DNA of 6,207 nucleotides, taken from positions 1-6,207 of the forward strand of contig JAICLM010000130.1 in the NCBI GenBank assembly GCA_025927435.1, read 5' to 3'. The notes below the pieces were generated by a model. The model had not been told where the DNA came from. It made no database searches and saw nothing but the letters and a program-made list of their open reading frames with translations. Below, piece after piece: positions 6,206 to 6,207 of this stretch. This stretch comes from Thermoleophilia bacterium (GTDB taxonomy: Bacteria > Actinomycetota > Thermoleophilia > Gaiellales > Gaiellaceae). How positions within the stretch are numbered: the stretch's first letter is position 1; each line of letters begins with the position of its first letter. The translations under genes were made by a program, and so were the position numbers.

Positions 6206-6207
6206 TC

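Noticed and set aside
6133..6207. tRNA-Lys as an attachment site for an integrated element
   Set aside because: The tRNA 3' end lies 2 nt from the window edge, and no integrase or second copy of its 3' end was seen inside, so there is no support.

Overview
The DNA is strongly G+C-rich and the codons mostly end in G or C. It carries a caa3-type cytochrome oxidase (subunit II fused to cytochrome c), a small DUF6458-like membrane protein and a multi-PAS/GAF sensor kinase. This combination suggests a high-GC actinobacterium, possibly of the Thermoleophilia (Solirubrobacter/Gaiella-like) type. That placement is inferred from gene content and base composition, not from a search.

Layout: positions 1-1898, minus strand, hold a cytochrome c oxidase operon. 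coxB (subunit II with a C-terminal cytochrome c domain) is followed 8 nt later by ctaD (subunit I), which starts at GTG and runs off the left edge. A 92-bp gap (1899-1990) separates coxB from a divergent plus-strand gene (1991-2230) for a 79-residue two-helix membrane protein with an excellent ribosome binding site. A perfect 15-bp hairpin (2253-2285) lies between that gene and the convergent sensor kinase gene. The kinase fills 2298-5858 on the minus strand, and its coding-like frame continues to about 6038. A complete plus-strand tRNA-Lys(CTT) gene at 6133-6205 closes the window.

Function: CoxB receives electrons at its fused heme c domain and passes them through CuA to the heme/copper centres of CtaD, which reduces O2 and pumps protons. 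The kinase is a soluble-looking hybrid of alternating PAS and GAF domains ending in HisKA and HATPase_c. No response regulator lies beside it, so its partner and signal are unknown. Nothing visible ties it to the oxidase beyond proximity.

The window looks like ordinary chromosomal sequence: no mobile element, CRISPR array or defence system was seen. The most useful oddities are these: the kinase's first PAS domain extends well upstream of any usual start codon; CtaD has an N-terminal extension with two predicted helices; CoxB has Phe at the usual electron-entry Trp; and a strong hairpin without a U-tract separates the convergent genes.
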